From positions 124,001-188,000 of the forward strand of contig VFIW01000071.1 of the NCBI GenBank assembly GCA_006386115.1: 64,000 nt of DNA, given 5' to 3'. Position 1 is the stretch's first letter; each line of letters opens with the position of its first letter. A program made the position numbers and the translations under genes. This document shows positions 20,067 to 29,878 of this stretch, piece after piece. This DNA comes from Globisporangium splendens (Eukaryota; Oomycota; Peronosporomycetes; Pythiales; Pythiaceae). The notes beneath the pieces are model-generated. The model was not told where the DNA came from, searched no databases, and was given only the letters and a program-made list of their open reading frames with translations.

Positions 20067-23000
20067 ATGGTTTGGATCCTTCTCCTCGCGTCCACGCTCT
20101 TATATGCGGCTTCGTCCGTGAATGCTAGCGCGTTTGTGAACAATGCTGCGGCCGAGTGCATCTACCACGGCCTGGGGAGTACGAACGGCAATATGTGCGG
20201 TCCGAAGTCTGTGCTCTCGGTGGTGATGCAGATCACGCTCGACGACAAGGACACGGCATCGCTCACGGCGACCAGCGCCTCTCTCCCGATCGAGCTGAAG
20301 AATGCGGAGAGCGACCCGAGCTGCACGCTGCAAGACGAGATCTCGCTCCCGATTCTGAGCAGCAAACTCACGGCGTATGACACGACGACCAGGCTGTGGA
20401 CGCTGCATGTGAACTGCTCGCTCCCGGAGACCTCGGACAACAACAAGCCGATCATGACCGTGTTGGAGAGTAAAAGCGAGTTCAATTTCGAGTGCGAGCT
20501 CACGGCGAATGCGGTCGATGTCCCCGTGGACATTGCGCTCCCGGCGTTCCAGTATTTCAGTTCGAAATATAGCATCAACAACATCACGCTTGCTAATGCG
20601 GACGCCAGTGGAGCGCAACATCCGTCGCCTGTCGCGCCTGTGAAACCGAAGACGTCTCGTATAATCGGCGTTGGGAGAACAGCGCATTTCAATATCCACG
20701 TGAGCGACGACAGTGGTGCAAACACTTCGGCCAGTGCAGCGCGACAGAGCACCATGTCGGGTGTTTGTGAGGTGAATGGCCAGAATGTGACCGTCAGGAG
20801 TGGCTCATTCGACTATGTTGTTCAGACAAATGATAGCGACGTTGCCGGCCTCAAGTATGTGTGCACCCTGATTGACGGAGCTGGGAACACGCTCCACCAA
20901 GATGGCGTGATTCGAAGCAGCACGCTGCACATCGACGGTAGTGAACCAGTCTTGGACGAAGTATTCATGCTGTTTTCCACAGACAAGCCGGCAAAGATTG
21001 GAAGTGTGATCTCGATCACGCTGCGCTCCAAGAACCTGCGCAATGGGTACACAGGTGCCTGTGAAGTGAATGGCGTGAAGGGTTTGGCGCTTATTAGTGC
21101 AGAGGATGATGGTTTCTACATGACGCAGTACACAGTCTCGTCCGGAGATCGCAGCGTGGACGAAGGCTCGACGGTGAAGCTGGAATGCATCGTGCTCAAT
21201 CAGGCAGGAAACACGTATCGATATAAAGAAGACCTGCAATTGGATTTTGGCATTGATGCCGAGGGACCTGTGGTTGTCTCGACGGGCATTTTATTCTCGT
21301 CGGATCGACCAGCCCATGAAGGATCCATCATTGAGATTCAGATCTCGCTGAAGGACGACGAGCCCCATCTGCATATCGCCAACAACCAATCATGCCTTGT
21401 GAACAACGTCTCCGTCGATCACAGTTTCACCCAGTCTTCAGCCAACTCGTTTCTCATCACATACATGGTCGGAAAAGGACAGGCGCATTGGAAAGCGGGA
21501 GCACTCCCAATCCATTGTGTGATTCAAGATGCAGCAGGTAACACTGCGGTGGTCGACCATTTCACAGACCAAAACACGTTGTTTGCGCGCGAGTTGAAAC
21601 CAGTGGAGTTGGAAGCCGACGACGTGATCTCGTGGGATTATTTTCCAGATAAGCTGCTGATTATCAGTTTCATCATTGTCGCGATTGCGTCCCACACGAT
21701 CTCCAAAGTGTGTCCGCACATTGGGCTACCGCGCATTACAGGCTACATCATTACGGGGATTCTAGTTGGTCCGTACGTGCTCAACTTTTTGAGTGCAGTT
21801 GAAGTTCGCAAACTACGTGTCATCGACGAGCTGTCGTTGGCGTACATTGGTCTCACCGCAGGCAGTAAACTGCATTGGAAGATCATGAAGCCCATCATGA
21901 AGAGTATCGTCACCGTGACCGTCGGACTGACTGTCATCGAGTACATCGTCGGCACGCTCACGATCGCAGTCTTGGCCGGATACATCGACTTTTTGCAAGA
22001 TACCTCAAGCAGCGAAAAGTACGCGATCGCACTGCTCGCTGGATGCATGATGATTGCTCGGAGCCCGTCGTCCGCTCTCGCTGTGATCGAAGAGACGAAG
22101 TCGCAAGGCCATTTCACGACGCTGGTGTTCGCAGTGACTGTGATGTGCGATGTCATCGTCATTTTCCTTTTCAACGTCAACAGTATGATTACGGAAAGCT
22201 TTTTGTCGGAGAAACAAATGTCGTCGAGTGATCTGCTGCGCTTAATTCTGCAACTCTGCGGTTCCATTGGCGTCGGGCTCGTCTTTGGGAAGATCATGGC
22301 GGTGATCGTTCTTTGGCGGCATCGCAGTATTAAGCGAAAGAGTTCGTTGCTTGTCTTGCAACAAGTCTTCAAGCAGTTCCTCATCCTGTTTTACGGCTGG
22401 ATGGTGTTCGTGGTGAGTCACCTCGTGCACCCGTACTTGGAGCCACTATTGTGTTGCATGGTCTCCGGTGCTGTGATGTGGAATACGAGTCCAAATCCCG
22501 AGGAGCTTGGCATTCTGTTGAAGCGATTAGCCGATCTGGTGTACGTCTGCTTTTTCACGATCACGGGTGCCACGCTTGAACTGGACATGGTCGTGAAAGC
22601 GCTTGTCCTGTCGATCGTCCTCTGTTTGACTCGTATCGCCGCCATCTTTCTTGGAAGTTTTCTTGGAGGTGTCTGCGCAGGTGAAGACCGAGGTCACTCG
22701 AAAGTTGCTTGGATGGCGTACATCACGCAGGCTGGTGTCACGCTTGGCCTCGCCAAACAGATCCAGTTGTTATACCCTGGATGGGGGAGCTATTTTTCGA
22801 CGATGATTGTTGCGGTTGTCATTTGCAACCAGCTGATCGGTCCGCCATTGTTGCGGTATGTCTTGCGGCTCGTTGGCGATGCGAAGAAGAAAGAAATCGG
22901 GAAAGTGGACGGGCTCACTGCTGTCGTGCTAAGCATTGGTCTCAACAGCATCGGTGCTATTTCGCGGCTCGAAATGTGTGGCTGGAGTGTGACGTCTCAT

Positions 23001-23537
23001 TTGCTGGAGTCGGAATCGGACGAGATGAGGCTTGCAAAAGGCGTGTTCGCCGACTATGCGCTACGAGAAGTGTTGGAAGTGCTGAAAATCACGAAGCCGC
23101 TGGATGTGGTTGTCGTCATGATGCCAACGAACGACGAAAACTTCCAAGTCATTCGAGCGATCACTCAAGCGTGTCAGAAGCTAAGACGGCTGCGGGTCCT
23201 CCGCGTTGTGGTCCAGATCGTCAGTGATGGAAACGACGACGATGATACGAACTGGGGCTCCAGGTTTGCAGAAATGCCGGCAACGGAAGAGCATGGTGAT
23301 ACAATTGACGTCATTGTTGTGGACCGAAATGAAGCAACAGACATGCTCATTGAGCTTGCAGCATGCGGCAAAGTCGTCAATACCTCGATGATCATGGCGA
23401 ATGATAGCTCAAACACAGCAATCGCCATGGAAGAAGGCGCCGCTGAAACCACAGAAAGTAGTGATACGGCTCTGCCTGCTCGTGCTCGATTAAGACAGAA
23501 GCTGACGAAGACAGTGAATCGCATGATGCTGGTTTAA
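20067..23537 (+). CDS. CPA2-family cation/proton antiporter with modular ectodomain
   Basis: 1156 aa, single exon. Residues 1-21 are a signal peptide (VWILLLASTLLYAASSVNAS). Residues about 22-515 are an N-glycosylation-rich ectodomain with at least three tandem modules of about 100 residues. Each has one Cys in a CEVNG-like strand and a second Cys in a strand ending in AGNT (DGAGNT, NQAGNT, DAAGNT). From about 518 a Na+/H+ exchanger domain of roughly 12 membrane segments begins (LLIISFIIVAIASH, GYIITGILVGPYVLNFL, IGLTAGSKLHW ... YITQAGVTLGLA). The cytosolic tail (about 950-1156) contains strands such as LDVVVVMMPTNDENF and LRVLRVVVQI, reminiscent of a degenerate RCK/TrkA-N Rossmann fold without its glycine motif. 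The transporter should exchange Na+ or K+ for H+ at the plasma membrane or an endomembrane. TMCO3-like proteins are the nearest architecture I know. Convergent with the dynein light chain gene. Confidence 0.88.
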   Translation: MVWILLLASTLLYAASSVNASAFVNNAAAECIYHGLGSTNGNMCGPKSVLSVVMQITLDDKDTASLTATSASLPIELKNAESDPSCTLQDEISLPILSSKLTAYDTTTRLWTLHVNCSLPETSDNNKPIMTVLESKSEFNFECELTANAVDVPVDIALPAFQYFSSKYSINNITLANADASGAQHPSPVAPVKPKTSRIIGVGRTAHFNIHVSDDSGANTSASAARQSTMSGVCEVNGQNVTVRSGSFDYVVQTNDSDVAGLKYVCTLIDGAGNTLHQDGVIRSSTLHIDGSEPVLDEVFMLFSTDKPAKIGSVISITLRSKNLRNGYTGACEVNGVKGLALISAEDDGFYMTQYTVSSGDRSVDEGSTVKLECIVLNQAGNTYRYKEDLQLDFGIDAEGPVVVSTGILFSSDRPAHEGSIIEIQISLKDDEPHLHIANNQSCLVNNVSVDHSFTQSSANSFLITYMVGKGQAHWKAGALPIHCVIQDAAGNTAVVDHFTDQNTLFARELKPVELEADDVISWDYFPDKLLIISFIIVAIASHTISKVCPHIGLPRITGYIITGILVGPYVLNFLSAVEVRKLRVIDELSLAYIGLTAGSKLHWKIMKPIMKSIVTVTVGLTVIEYIVGTLTIAVLAGYIDFLQDTSSSEKYAIALLAGCMMIARSPSSALAVIEETKSQGHFTTLVFAVTVMCDVIVIFLFNVNSMITESFLSEKQMSSSDLLRLILQLCGSIGVGLVFGKIMAVIVLWRHRSIKRKSSLLVLQQVFKQFLILFYGWMVFVVSHLVHPYLEPLLCCMVSGAVMWNTSPNPEELGILLKRLADLVYVCFFTITGATLELDMVVKALVLSIVLCLTRIAAIFLGSFLGGVCAGEDRGHSKVAWMAYITQAGVTLGLAKQIQLLYPGWGSYFSTMIVAVVICNQLIGPPLLRYVLRLVGDAKKKEIGKVDGLTAVVLSIGLNSIGAISRLEMCGWSVTSHLLESESDEMRLAKGVFADYALREVLEVLKITKPLDVVVVMMPTNDENFQVIRAITQACQKLRRLRVLRVVVQIVSDGNDDDDTNWGSRFAEMPATEEHGDTIDVIVVDRNEATDMLIELAACGKVVNTSMIMANDSSNTAIAMEEGAAETTESSDTALPARARLRQKLTKTVNRMMLV

Positions 23538-23683
23538 ATGCCATCCTGGTAAGACTATGCCGCGTCTCGATGCAAAAGAAGCAGACGAAGCCAACCAAAG
23601 GTCTAGCGAGATGCCAGCTCACAATTTGATATATATTCGCGAAATAACAATCAAGTAAGTGCCTTTTTTTCTTTACAGTGAGC

Positions 23684-24056
23684 TCATGTTCGCCACACCA
23701 AGACGGACACTCCTGCCGCGACGCTGAAGTACACGTAGGTCTTGATCTCGTGGGTCACGTAGGCGCCGAATGAAGAGCCAACGATGCAGTTCCAGCCACG
23801 ACCGTACTCCTTCTCCATGTTGCGCCGCACAAACTCCGCGATCGTCGAGAACGTTTTCCCCGACTACAGCAGCACCAATCAGCTCAACAGTCAAGCACCT
23901 TCAAGAAAAATCGCGTCGGTAAGAAGGTAAACTCACCGTGACTTGGAGTTGGAATGCGTCCTTGGCCGTGGCGATGACTTTCTCGAGCATCGTGTCCGTC
24001 ATGTCTTCGGCGAAGACAACGGTTTTGTAGAACTTGTCGTTGCTTTTCCCGCTCAT
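23684..24056 (-). CDS. DYNLL-like: Dynein light chain, LC8 type
   Basis: Two exons, 24056-23937 and 23863-23684, with a 73-bp GT-AG intron; 99 aa in total. The C-terminal half, EYGRGWNCIVGSSFGAYVTH followed by EIKTYVYFSV, aligns with the LC8 signature [21 protein letters not shown]. The N-terminal half (VVFAEDMTDTMLEKVIATAK) matches the LC8 helix alpha-1 region. LC8 dimers bind short linear motifs in dynein intermediate chains and many other partners, in cytoplasm and flagella. This copy is about ten residues longer than the usual 89 and more divergent, so it may be an axonemal or specialised paralogue. Shares a 573-bp divergent upstream region with the NmrA gene. Confidence 0.9.
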
Positions 24057-24629
24057 GATGTCTCTTGTTCTCTGTAGGATATGCACAGCAGATGAAGATG
24101 CCAGAGATTCTACGCAAAATATCGCAAGCCAGGCTGAGCAGGTGTGACCTTTCAAGATCACCACCCAACTTGGAGGAAGCGGCAGGATTTTTTTCCATGG
24201 CTTGTCTCTGAATGATGCAAACACGAGCTAACGTGAAGGAAATGGATAGAAAACAAGAAGGTGTCCAAGTGCGAGCGTATCGCACGCGTGCTGCAATGAG
24301 GTCGGATCAAGAAAACGGTTCAAAGCTGCCGACTTTCGCCAAACCGACTTTGGTGCTGACAGCGAACAAATTGACATGCGCCAGTTGGAAAAAAACTGAG
24401 AAAAGCCCAAAAGATGGCTTGACTGCAGCCACAAAGTCAGCCAGCACCACGTGGGTCTATGCAGCTGAACACGACGTGCAAAGAGGAGAAAGTTGCTTGT
24501 GGCAGTTGGCGAGAAAGTGCTTCTTGAAAGTTGCAAGAGAAGAAGGGACTCGGGCATCGTAGTCACTCGTCAATTCGCTCCCACACGCCAAGCAGAAGAG
24601 CGACACAAGCCGAAGCCAGTTAGACGACC
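24057..24629. other. Divergent promoter region
   Basis: 573 bp between the reverse dynein light chain gene and the forward NmrA gene. Short open frames here lack domain character. Presumed promoters of both genes. Confidence 0.5.
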
Positions 24630-26873
24630 ATGGGCGTCTCGATGCGCAAAATGATGCGATCTCGCGTGATCGTGGTGTTCGGCGCCACGAGTCGCACGGG
24701 GAAAGCTACAATCGAAGAGCTCACTTCGCAGCACAAGGTGACGGTCACAGTGGTCGCCGCCGTGGAGAATGTGAAGGACGCGCGTGCTCGCCGGCTCAAG
24801 AAAGCAACCAACTGCTTTCTAGTCAAGTGCAATTTCAGCGAACCAGCTTCTATTCAACGCGTGGTGCGCAATGCCGACGCCGTGCTCTTGGTCCCAGCTT
24901 TGTCGGAAAGTGGCACACGGTTCTCGAAGCGAGTGATCGATGAGGTGCACAACGAACAAGTGCCTCGTCTGGTCATTATCAGTAGCATCTTGGCGACTAA
25001 CGATTTCTGGCGACGTCAAGAAGCGCCACCAAACACGCCAGATCTGGGTTACGAAGCCGTGGAGGCGCATGCGCGAGCGCGACTAAATAACTGCGTGTCG
25101 CTACGTATCCCCATGCTGATGGAGACCATCATGTATTACCGAGAAGAGATCATGTTCGCAAACCGCTTCTATAGCTGCTTTGACTCGGACACGGCGATCC
25201 CATGCATTGCAGTGAAGGATGTCGCGATCGCAGCGAGTGCCGTGCTGTCAAACCCGATGAAGAAGTATGAGACGGCCTACTGTTTGGCGAACGCGCAGGT
25301 CAAGTGCTCCCCAAGAGACATCGAGCAGTTCGTTTCGAAGGCTCTTGGAAAGCATGTCAAATACCACCAGATCAGTGATGATCGTTTGGTCCATCTTTTG
25401 CGCGAGAAGGGAGCTACTGAGTACGTCGCACAAAGCATGGTGCGGCTGAAGAATTACCTCGAGGTGGATCCAAGTGCTGATCGAAGCGTACCCGAGTTGG
25501 AGAAGTCGGAAGAAACCTCCGCGTCACCAGCAGCGCCAGCGGCGAGCGAGGACAGAAAGTTGAGCGCTTCACGCTTCGGATACACGAACGATTTCCGGCA
25601 CCTAACGAACCAGGAACTGATGACTCCAAGCCAGTGGATCGAAGTCCACGCCAAGCATTTCATACGTACCCCACAAAACCAGATGCATCTCTTTGTGATT
25701 GGCTCCGGCGAAGGCTTGTTTGTTGAAGTGGAGCGCTTTCTTGCGCATCAGGTGACGGCGCCAACTATGGATCCGGTGCCCGATGCTGGCGAAGCAGCGA
25801 TTCCCACAAGCGGCAGTGGAGTGCAACAGAGCAAAGTCACCTTTTGCACGGTCAAGTCTGCGTCACCGTCCTCAGCCGCCCAGCAAAGCAACCGGAGCCA
25901 GGGAGAACTTCATTACTATCAAGTCGCGGGATCTGCGTCTTCACCCATGCCAGAGCTTTTGAAACAGCTCACGTCGCTGGATGTCGTTATTTACATTCCT
26001 CCGCTTCGCTTTGGTCCCTATGCGTGCATAGAAGTGACCAGAGCCGTCGTGGACGCGGCTAGAAAAGCGAATGCGTGGGGGATCGTCGTTGTGAGCACGA
26101 TTTTTATCGGTCAAGCCTGGAACGATAGCATCAACCGCATGGGCGAAATGGAAAGGTTTATTGAGAAGTCGGGCGTCCCGTACGTGATTGTGCGCTTTCC
26201 ATTGTTCATGGAGTACTTTTTGGCACTTTCCGTAGGTTCACCACAGAGTATATCGTCATCTGAGGGCGTACAGCCTGCTGCGGATTGTGACCTGCAGCTA
26301 GGAGATGAGAGCGAAGAGAAGCGTGCTTCAGAGATGGATCCAACGGAATTGCAACAACAGCGAGAACAACACATTGCTGCAGGAGCACACGACATTGGTA
26401 CTGCTTCTGCCAGTGAACAGTCGAAGGAATGGGTGCTTTCCGATCGATCGCTGCCAACGTCGCGGCAGTACTTGATCGCCATGGCCGACGCTGCGAAAGC
26501 GTTGGTGGCAATCGCGTACACGTTTCCGCTGCACCGCAATCGAGTTCGTGCACTGTACACTGAGTGCAAGACGATGGGAGAAATCGAGGACGTGTTCCAG
26601 AGTTTCGCGTACAAACGGCGACGGATCGATTTCTCTCGAGTCGATGGGTTGCATGAGGAACCGGAGCGCGAGTTCTGGAAAATCGCGTACTGGACGAAAA
26701 CCAACGTCAAGCAGTTTCTCGAGTGCTCCGTGGCGCTGTCGGCGTTCGACGACCCCATCCCCGCGTCCGAGGCGTTTGAGGACGTGACCGAGTGCCAGCC
26801 GATTTCGCTCGAGAAGTGGTCGCATGTGAACTCCAAGTGCTACACGCATGCCTTAGCATCCACAGGAAGTTAG
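24630..26873 (+). CDS. Tandem NmrA-like NAD(P)-binding protein
   Basis: 747 aa, single exon, ATG at 24630. The first half (about 10-280) is an NmrA/atypical short-chain dehydrogenase fold: VIVVFGATSRTGKATIEEL carries the GxxxxTG dinucleotide loop, followed by ADAVLLVPALSES and PRLVIISSILATNDF. Other stretches characteristic of NmrA-like sensors include LRIPMLMETIMYYREEIMF. A linker rich in Ser/Ala/Glu follows. The second half (about 350-740) repeats the plan in weaker form: MHLFVIGSGEGLFVEVERF, LDVVIYIPPLRFGPYACIE, WGIVVVSTIFIGQAWND and VPYVIVRFPLFMEYFL. The second glycine loop is atypical, so it may not bind NAD(P). NmrA proteins act as redox-state sensors or reductases; the actual substrate or partner is unknown. 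Confidence 0.8.
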   Translation: MGVSMRKMMRSRVIVVFGATSRTGKATIEELTSQHKVTVTVVAAVENVKDARARRLKKATNCFLVKCNFSEPASIQRVVRNADAVLLVPALSESGTRFSKRVIDEVHNEQVPRLVIISSILATNDFWRRQEAPPNTPDLGYEAVEAHARARLNNCVSLRIPMLMETIMYYREEIMFANRFYSCFDSDTAIPCIAVKDVAIAASAVLSNPMKKYETAYCLANAQVKCSPRDIEQFVSKALGKHVKYHQISDDRLVHLLREKGATEYVAQSMVRLKNYLEVDPSADRSVPELEKSEETSASPAAPAASEDRKLSASRFGYTNDFRHLTNQELMTPSQWIEVHAKHFIRTPQNQMHLFVIGSGEGLFVEVERFLAHQVTAPTMDPVPDAGEAAIPTSGSGVQQSKVTFCTVKSASPSSAAQQSNRSQGELHYYQVAGSASSPMPELLKQLTSLDVVIYIPPLRFGPYACIEVTRAVVDAARKANAWGIVVVSTIFIGQAWNDSINRMGEMERFIEKSGVPYVIVRFPLFMEYFLALSVGSPQSISSSEGVQPAADCDLQLGDESEEKRASEMDPTELQQQREQHIAAGAHDIGTASASEQSKEWVLSDRSLPTSRQYLIAMADAAKALVAIAYTFPLHRNRVRALYTECKTMGEIEDVFQSFAYKRRRIDFSRVDGLHEEPEREFWKIAYWTKTNVKQFLECSVALSAFDDPIPASEAFEDVTECQPISLEKWSHVNSKCYTHALASTGS

Positions 26874-27404
26874 CACTGACGTCGCTTATATGTATTTGTA
26901 GGCATAGGAGAGAGCTTCGTGAAGTGGGACGAATTTATAGTGTGCCGTCGCTTGTTGATGTTTACAGTCACATGGTCGGTGCTGTGTCTGTAGGCGCTTA
27001 TGCTAGCGGGATCTTCATAGGCAACGACTGCGTCAATGGTTGCAGCTGTTCATATTCGACCAGGCCATCCAACCAACTCCAACATGCACCTGTCCTTTCT
27101 CTTCACACATTTGACCAACAAAGAATCGGTTATATGAGCACACTCTTTTGTCCGACAGTGTCCGTACTGGCGTGGCACAGTCGCACTTGCGCCACCAAAA
27201 GGCACGAACGACATGCAAGCGGCATGAGCGCGCGGTGTCTGTTGCTTCGCGGACTACAGTAAATTGTGCCATTTGCCACGCTAGCACCCTCTTCCCCTTG
27301 ACGTGTACGCTGCGCTCGTGCAAGGGGCTCAGCATGGAGTGGGCACAATCGCGAATCCCGCCGCTTGGCGGCAACTCAGCGTCCCCCCACCGCAACGACA
27401 CGTG
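26874..27404. other. Intergenic region, no gene seen
   Basis: 531 bp between the NmrA gene and the small zinc-motif locus. No domain-bearing frame, RNA or repeat was recognised. Confidence 0.5.
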
Positions 27405-27961
27405 ATGCAGCAGCCTTCCAGCCTGGTCTCGCCGCAGAGCTGTACGCCTCTAACGTTGTGTTTACAGTGCGGTGCCCACTTGTATGTGAACACGCCTGAA
27501 CGCGTGTTGCCTGTTCTTATTGTTGTTTTAGGCTGTCGCTCGGCAAGGCGCTGAAGGAAGTGGAGGTGCAGCGCACCAAGATCCTCAACAAGAGCCGAAG
27601 CCAATCGCTAGCGCCGCTTTCCCCTAAAGCAGCATCAGAATGCGCCATCGTCACCAGTATAAAAGAGCATGGGAGTCCCCGACAGAGCTCGTATGCTGTC
27701 CTGCCAATTAAGAAGCCGACCAGCGCTCCTAGACCAACCACTAGTTCAGATGCGTGACTCTGCGAGTGTGGCGACGAGCTGCGGTCGCCAGCAGACCGCA
27801 AGCTCCACTTAGAGACGGTGTGTCCGCTACGGATGATCCAGTGTCTGCGTCCAGGCTGCTTGCGACGTTTCCAGGCGCAGCGCAAGCAGCAGAAGGAGAA
27901 GCTCCAAAGTGTCCATCTCATGGAGACAAACAACAAAGCAGCGCAAGAGAACACGCAATAG
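27405..27961 (+). pseudogene. Small Cys/His zinc-motif (TRAF-like) gene interrupted by an in-frame TGA
   Basis: Two exons, 27405-27481 and 27532 onward, joined across a 50-bp intron with donor GTATGT and acceptor TTTTAG. The join reads LCLQCGAHL then LSLGKALKEVEVQRTKILNK and runs to a TGA at 27755-27757. The same frame then continues immediately for 67 codons to a TAG at 27959-27961. That continuation contains LCECGDELRS, DRKLHLETVCPLRMIQC and LRPGCLRRF, a spaced Cys/His arrangement like a TRAF-type zinc finger, ending in a charged helix. The half-site LxCGxxL occurs on both sides of the TGA, so the two parts look like one protein. Alternatives are stop-codon readthrough, an unrecognised intron (the nearby donor GTATGC at about 27692 gives the wrong phase with available acceptors), a sequencing error, or a recent pseudogene. 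About 163 codons if read through. Confidence 0.5.
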
Positions 27962-28086
27962 AAAGCTATTGTTTTCAGACCCAGCATGCTATTGAATTGA
28001 TTTTATGCAAAAGGAATTCAGTAACCCCAGAGAAAAATAGGAGCGTCCATAATGGCGCGGACCCATTGAGCCACTTGCTGTTACGC

Positions 28087-28788
28087 TTACGCGACAAGGG
28101 TCGAGGCCGTGGCGGATTCGTACTTCCAGTTTGGCGAGAGCTTGCGGTTCATACGGTAGTAACGCGCGAGACGGTGGATACGCGACTCGACGAGAATGAG
28201 ACGGAACTTGGAATCCTTGTCCTGACGGTTGCGCTCCAAGTGCTTGCGCACGGCCACAGCCTTCTTGATGAGCATGTACAGATCTTCTGGAAGCTCAGGG
28301 GCGAGACCTGAGGAGTTCCAACCAACCCGCGTATTCCCACGTCAACCGGAGAGGACACCGAGAGCAGAGACACCAGGGCGTCGTCCATCCGTACGTCAGG
28401 TAATACCGAGTTCCCACAGAGATCGATCGCGGACAACAGCGTCAAGTGTCGCCAGCGCACACCATCGCATGACAGACAGAGAATAACAAAACAACCACAT
28501 GCAAGTCAGCACATACACACTAAAACACACAGCACAAATACAGGGGGACGCACCGTTCTTCTTGAGCACACGGAGCACCTTGGAACCGGTGACCGACTTG
28601 ACCTGGGCAATGCCGTGCGAGTCACGAAGGATGACACCGATCTGCGAAGGCGTGAGACCCTTCTTGGCGAACTTGCAGATCTGGTCCTCGACATCGGCGG
28701 CCGACACCTTCAACCACGAAGGAGGGGTGCGCTTGTACGGGCGAGCCGACTTGCTCATACCCTTTCCGCTGCTGTGCATACGACCCAT
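28087..28788 (-). CDS. RPS13: 40S ribosomal protein S13 (uS15)
   Basis: Two exons, 28788-28554 and 28307-28087, with a 246-bp GT-AG intron; 151 aa, identical in length to human RPS13. Exon 1 starts [20 protein letters not shown] and contains [20 protein letters not shown]. Exon 2 contains [40 protein letters not shown] and the conserved terminal [10 protein letters not shown]. uS15 binds 18S rRNA in the platform of the small subunit. The intron is about three times longer than the others in this window, as is common for introns of ribosomal protein genes. Confidence 0.98.
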
Positions 28789-29152
28789 GGCTGCTGGTTG
28801 GTTTTAGTTGACTTGTTCTTCTGGAGGCTGGAAAAGAGCAATGACTGCGTCCATTTTCGGCGCGCCATGAGCTCCAGCACCAGCCAGCACCAGCCAGCAT
28901 CGCCGACCAGCCAACCAAATCAATGACCCAGATGGAAACCCGGGTCGGGCATTCAATACTCGCTCTCAATCAAAAACCCACCCGTCGCGCTTTCGACAGG
29001 TTACAATAGACAAACGGGTTTTGCTCAGGACAGAAGCAGAAACGGGTCTGACCCATTTTATGAATGAATTACTGGCCATGCTTGACAAGGTACGATTTCA
29101 ACCAGCAATTGACAAGCGAAGAGGCAAGAGCAACGAACTGATCGACTGGACG
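28789..29152. other. Divergent intergenic region with short tandem repeat
   Basis: Upstream of RPS13 (reverse) and the basic orphan (forward). It holds an imperfect triple repeat of CACCAGCCAG at about 28875-28900. Presumed promoter of the ribosomal protein gene. Confidence 0.5.
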
Positions 29153-29878
29153 ATGGCGGCGCGTCGGGATGCGGACGACGACGAGATCGCGTTCCAGGGC
29201 AGCGCATTCGACGTCGTGAGCTCGTGGCTTCTTGGCGGGCGCAGTGCGGCTGCTGTCGGAGAGGAAGAGGAGGAGCAGGCAGCGAAGAGCAGCGATGGAG
29301 GGAACGCAGCGCAAGCGGCGGAACCCGTGACGCTGTATCGCCCGTCGGCATCCACGAAGCCCAGTCTCACAGGCAGAAACAATGGCGCAGTGAATGGTAA
29401 TATTCCTGCTGTCGATGGCAAAGTGCCCACGAATGAGGAGAAGGAGATGCGCCACAAGTTGCTGCGCAAGTCCGGATCGTACCACTCGGCGCTGGAAAAC
29501 CAAGCAGAAAACGCCAGCAAAGCTGCCAAGGACGAACAAGAGGACAAGGAGGAACAGGAGCTGATTCGGTATCGCAACGAGGCAACAAAGGCTGCGGTCG
29601 TTCACGCTTCAAGTGCCAAACCAGTCGCGTCAGCAATTACAAATAGTGTTCCAGCAAGTAAAGGCGCCAATGCCAACCCGAAGAAGCGTCCATTGAGCGC
29701 ACAGGAAGAGCTGCTGGAGAAGTTGCGCGAAGACGCCGCACGCGCCAAGGCCAAGAACAAAAAGACCAAGTTGCGTCTGCAGCGCAAGAAAGAGGAAGAG
29801 CGCAAGCAAAAGCAACTTGCGGCAGCTGCTGCTGCTGCTGCTCCTGCGACGACGACAACAACGGAAGCCTCAAAGTAG
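29153..29878 (+). CDS. Orphan charged protein with basic C-terminal helix
   Basis: 241 aa from the ATG at 29153 (MAARRDADDDEIAFQGSAFD); an in-frame ATG at 29060 would add 31 residues without obvious coding character. No family was recognised. The N terminus contains a short amphipathic segment, AFDVVSSWLLGG. An acidic stretch (GEEEEEQAAK), a disordered middle, and a long Lys/Arg/Glu-rich helix (KLREDAARAKAKNKKTKLRL and onward) follow. The protein ends in an Ala run and a Thr-rich tail. Composition suggests an RNA- or ribosome-associated, possibly nucleolar protein, which is inference only. Confidence 0.6.
   Translation: MAARRDADDDEIAFQGSAFDVVSSWLLGGRSAAAVGEEEEEQAAKSSDGGNAAQAAEPVTLYRPSASTKPSLTGRNNGAVNGNIPAVDGKVPTNEEKEMRHKLLRKSGSYHSALENQAENASKAAKDEQEDKEEQELIRYRNEATKAAVVHASSAKPVASAITNSVPASKGANANPKKRPLSAQEELLEKLREDAARAKAKNKKTKLRLQRKKEEERKQKQLAAAAAAAAPATTTTTEASK

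Noticed and set aside
28308..28553. Box C/D snoRNA inside the RPS13 intron
   Set aside because: D-box-like CTGA words occur, but no RTGATGA C box or terminal stem could be seen, so it is not annotated as ncRNA.
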